Source of the DNA: JBFLVQ01 sp040758525
GTDB taxonomy: Bacteria; Acidobacteriota; Blastocatellia; Chloracidobacteriales; JADJPF01
Assembly (NCBI GenBank): GCA_040758525.1
Contig: JBFLVQ010000122.1
Coordinates: 1 to 17,263, forward strand
Length of the DNA stretch: 17,263 nt
Direction of reading: 5' to 3'
The notes beneath the pieces were generated by a model. The model saw only the letters and a program-made list of their open reading frames with translations. It was not told where the DNA came from and did not search any database. Below are positions 14,903 to 17,263 of this stretch, one piece after another (within the stretch, counting starts at the first letter, position 1; the number at the start of each line of letters is the position of its first letter). Made by a program: the position numbers and the translations under genes.

Positions 14903-16891
14903 TTATCGATCTATTATTTCAAAATCGATCTGTTGAAAGATAGGTCTTTTACTGCCAGCTTGATCAACTCTAATCTGTAATACATATTCACCAGTAGTCA
15001 GTTCTGAACTCTGTGGCACAATACCATTAATAGCCGTCTTTTCAGGATTTTTCTGCTTAGTGGTATCGATAGGCTGTTTAGGGCCAGTAAAGACAGCTTT
15101 ACCTTTATGAAATAGTATTACCTGTGCTGTAAGTGGTTTTGAGCGGTTCAAAGAAGATATGTTGTAGATATCATAAGTATAGTTAAGCACTGTCCCTTGA
15201 TAATAACGGCGTAGCACAGCAGCAGATCCCTGCGAGTCTATCTCTCCAGAAATTTTATCTATATCATTAATCTCTTTATCAATGGCAGTTTGTTCACTCT
15301 CTTTAGTACTAAGAAATATGCCTGATAACAAGGGCTGCTGCTTCTTTATCATGGGGATATTAACAAATTGATAGACAGAACCTAACTCCTGCGAATTTGT
15401 ATCTTTAACAACTATACGTAACTGATATCCTCCTGCTTGTTTGACTGGCACATTAACAATATATACAAAGCCATCTTTAAGTACCTGTTGATAAGTATTA
15501 CCGGTCAAGTATAGAGAATGGTTACGATTGGCATGATAGGACACTCTGCCATTATCTCCAAACAGATAAATGTCCAGGTCAAAAGTAGCTTTGTTCTTTC
15601 CATCCAGTTCTTGAGCAAAATGTAGCTTACTAGCATCTATATGGACCAGTGAGCGCAAGATTGACTGTTGCTGTTGTTGTCTAAAGATAGTAGTCATCTT
15701 TAGCGGTATTTTATCGATCATAAAAGGAGAGGTTAGCGCTAGCAGACTATTATTCTCTTGACTTCTTGCTAATTGCATCTCTGCATCGGTAACTGCATAA
15801 AACCCTACACGGCTACGTACCATTAGATCTTTTCTCTTTACTTTTACTTTTATATTACGAAAACTCCTGCTGTTTATATCTCCCTTAAAAGTAGCTTCTT
15901 CTGGAATATAGCCGATCAAATAGTAACCCGACTGCTCTTTCGCGATGCGTTTCAATGATGCTTCCAAGTTTGATGAAAAGAATCCTCCCGTAAGATTGGC
16001 TAGGTATAAGAGACCCTGCTGTTTCTGAAAATTATGATTGTGTGATAGTAATTCTGCATCTATTGTATAGATATTTATTGATGCCCGATTAGCCATCTCA
16101 ATAATATTATCTATCGTGGATCTGTTAGGGTTGAATCTGGATAATTGTTCTCCAAAGAGAGCAAATCCATCAGAGATAAAGACCAATGTTTTGCGACCTG
16201 GTAGCGTTGCTAATCTTCTTATAATAGATTGCAAAGCATTAATGGAATGGCCTGTCGATATCTCAAATGGATTATTGCATTGAGTCTCGTTATTTTCATC
16301 AAATATGTTGTATATACCGTTTCTAGAGTTTATATTCCAGCGTAATTGACTAATAGCAGCATAGAGTGATTCTTTATTATTAGTGAATTGTTGAAGTACT
16401 CCCAATTCTCCACCTATGCGCGAAATAGCTACCAGACTTCCAGGTTGTATATACTCATCAACAAGTTTTTTAAGTCTATTACGAACATAGCCAATGGTCT
16501 CAAATGATAATCCTCCATCATCGACAACCAGGGCTATTGTGTGGTTAACCTGTGTAGGGGTTAATGTGGATAGAGAAGGCAATACTTTAGCTGCATCTTC
16601 AGGGTTACGGCTAATATATGAAAAATTCGTGATGGGCTGTTTTTTTCCACTCTCAAAAAGCTCGAAGTCTTCTGCTTTAAGATCGCTAATTAAACGTCCA
16701 TCCTTATCGGTAACAACTACATCAATCTGCACAAGTTCAGTGGAGACTTTTAAGATCGGTTCTTGGCTATCTTGGCTAGTTTGAGCTTGTGCTAAAGCTC
16801 GGCTAGGCAGAACTATTATAGTGGCTAAGCCAAGGAGAATAAGATAACCGATCAACATCTTTCTTTTACTATTTTGAGCAGTGGCTTTCAT
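14903..16891 (-). CDS. VWFA-related Acidobacterial-domain protein, exported
   Basis: A 662-residue protein from the ATG start, with a signal peptide (KRKMLIGYLILLGLATIIVL, cleavage near RALA/Q at 34). Then comes the family entry strand TELVQIDVVVTDKDGRLI (51-68) with AEDFELFESGKKQPI, and a von Willebrand A domain from about 118: ALVVDDGGLSFE (degenerate MIDAS, with glycine for the first serine), QPGSLVAISRIGG, LQQFTNNKESLYAAI and RKTLVFISDGF. This matches the form widespread in Acidobacteriota (TIGR03436). The C-terminal 300 residues are beta-rich (IYLFGDNGRVS, YQLRIVVKD). A TTG at 16901-16903 could extend it by four residues; neither start has a strong ribosome site. It is probably cotranscribed with its neighbours 20 and 23-35 bases away. 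Role unknown; VWA domains mediate protein contacts. Confidence 0.9.
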   Translation of the reverse strand: MKATAQNSKRKMLIGYLILLGLATIIVLPSRALAQAQTSQDSQEPILKVSTELVQIDVVVTDKDGRLISDLKAEDFELFESGKKQPITNFSYISRNPEDAAKVLPSLSTLTPTQVNHTIALVVDDGGLSFETIGYVRNRLKKLVDEYIQPGSLVAISRIGGELGVLQQFTNNKESLYAAISQLRWNINSRNGIYNIFDENNETQCNNPFEISTGHSINALQSIIRRLATLPGRKTLVFISDGFALFGEQLSRFNPNRSTIDNIIEMANRASINIYTIDAELLSHNHNFQKQQGLLYLANLTGGFFSSNLEASLKRIAKEQSGYYLIGYIPEEATFKGDINSRSFRNIKVKVKRKDLMVRSRVGFYAVTDAEMQLARSQENNSLLALTSPFMIDKIPLKMTTIFRQQQQQSILRSLVHIDASKLHFAQELDGKNKATFDLDIYLFGDNGRVSYHANRNHSLYLTGNTYQQVLKDGFVYIVNVPVKQAGGYQLRIVVKDTNSQELGSVYQFVNIPMIKKQQPLLSGIFLSTKESEQTAIDKEINDIDKISGEIDSQGSAAVLRRYYQGTVLNYTYDIYNISSLNRSKPLTAQVILFHKGKAVFTGPKQPIDTTKQKNPEKTAINGIVPQSSELTTGEYVLQIRVDQAGSKRPIFQQIDFEIIDR

Positions 16892-16926
16892 ATCTTTTAT
16901 CAACCTATATCAATATCTGACCAAGA

Positions 16927-17263
16927 CTAAGGTAGTGAGGATGCTGTCTGGACCACTTCAAGCTGTGGATCATTTATCCAAACCTGTCCTCGTCCACGTA
17001 AATGAATACCATATTTAATAACCGCACCATTCTCAGGAACAGTTACAGTAACTACATATTTGCGCCAATCGGTTGTGCCTCGTATCGGCTTGCTAAGCAT
17101 ATTGTCAATTACTATCGCTTCTTGTGTATTGCTATCGACACGTATCCATAATCCGGCACTATCTTCAACCTGACTAGTCTTTATATAACTAGTAAAGCGC
17201 AACCTGGTTCTGCGATAACTATCTGCGGCAATTGTTCGCATTAACACACCATGATTAGGAACT
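16927..17263 (-). CDS. C-terminal part of a protein with a carbohydrate-binding-like beta-sandwich domain
   Basis: The minus-strand frame is open to the window edge; about 111 C-terminal residues are seen, beginning VPNHGVLMRTIAADSYRR and ending at a TGA/TAG-type stop at 16927-16929. Conserved pieces are LRFTSYIKT, AGLWIRVD, IDNMLSKPIRGTTDW, YVVTVTVP, IKYGIHLRGRGQVWI and DPQLEVV. I recognise this as the beta-sandwich found in Acidobacteriota and Bacteroidota, often at the end of proteins labelled AraC-type or transcriptional regulators. The GTG at 17245-17247 is not a start, because the domain's VPNHGV strand lies upstream of it. It is first in the visible minus-strand operon, before the VWA gene. 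Whether the missing part is a regulator, an enzyme or a secreted protein cannot be seen. Confidence 0.7.
   Translation of the reverse strand, partial: VPNHGVLMRTIAADSYRRTRLRFTSYIKTSQVEDSAGLWIRVDSNTQEAIVIDNMLSKPIRGTTDWRKYVVTVTVPENGAVIKYGIHLRGRGQVWINDPQLEVVQTASSLP

Overview
The window looks like a chromosomal segment of an Acidobacteriota bacterium, perhaps class Blastocatellia; the class is a guess. The best clue is the 662-residue protein at 14903-16891. It has the lineage-typical 'VWFA-related Acidobacterial' layout: an N-terminal TELVQIDVVVTD segment, a degenerate LVVDDGGLSFE metal site and an LQQFTNNKESLYAAI segment. Large secreted Asp-box and lactonase-type beta-propellers and an exported S9 peptidase fit the same lineage. 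Base composition is moderate, with no obvious compositional break.

Layout, left to right. (1) 1-324: the 3' end of an IS200/IS605-type TnpB gene (zinc ribbon and last RuvC aspartate) and the element's right end with a hairpin, a probable omega-RNA locus. (2) 354-1508: a GT4 glycosyltransferase whose leader starts where the element ends. (3) 1509-2137: a 629-bp gap with a weak terminator, a good -10 box, an inverted repeat, a 48-codon ORF of doubtful reality, a degenerate reading frame with two in-frame stops, and overlapping alternative hairpins. (4) 2138-4198: a secreted protein made of two beta-propellers, followed by a strong intrinsic terminator. (5) 4354-7477: a coupled operon GT4 / SAM methyltransferase / GT4 with ATGA overlaps. 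(6) 9425-7491, minus strand: zinc-ribbon membrane protein, carboxylesterase, and a small exported helical protein, with a possible leaderless promoter at the head. (7) 9520-11586: exported S9 prolyl oligopeptidase-like enzyme. (8) 17263-11604, minus strand: end of a sugar-binding-like domain protein, the VWA protein, and a 1092-residue Asp-box propeller with Ig-like domains, closely spaced and probably one operon.

How it fits together: the left half is a surface-glycan assembly cluster (three GT4 enzymes and a methyltransferase) visited by a TnpB element and interleaved with a propeller gene under its own control. The right half is a secreted or envelope set: peptidase, VWA protein, Asp-box/Ig protein. 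I found no CRISPR array, rRNA, tRNA, phage module or complete recognisable defence system. The most unusual items are the TnpB right end whose predicted guide would match the leader of the glycosyltransferase gene, the hybrid NHL/Asp-box propeller, and the structured leader with an eroded small gene before it.
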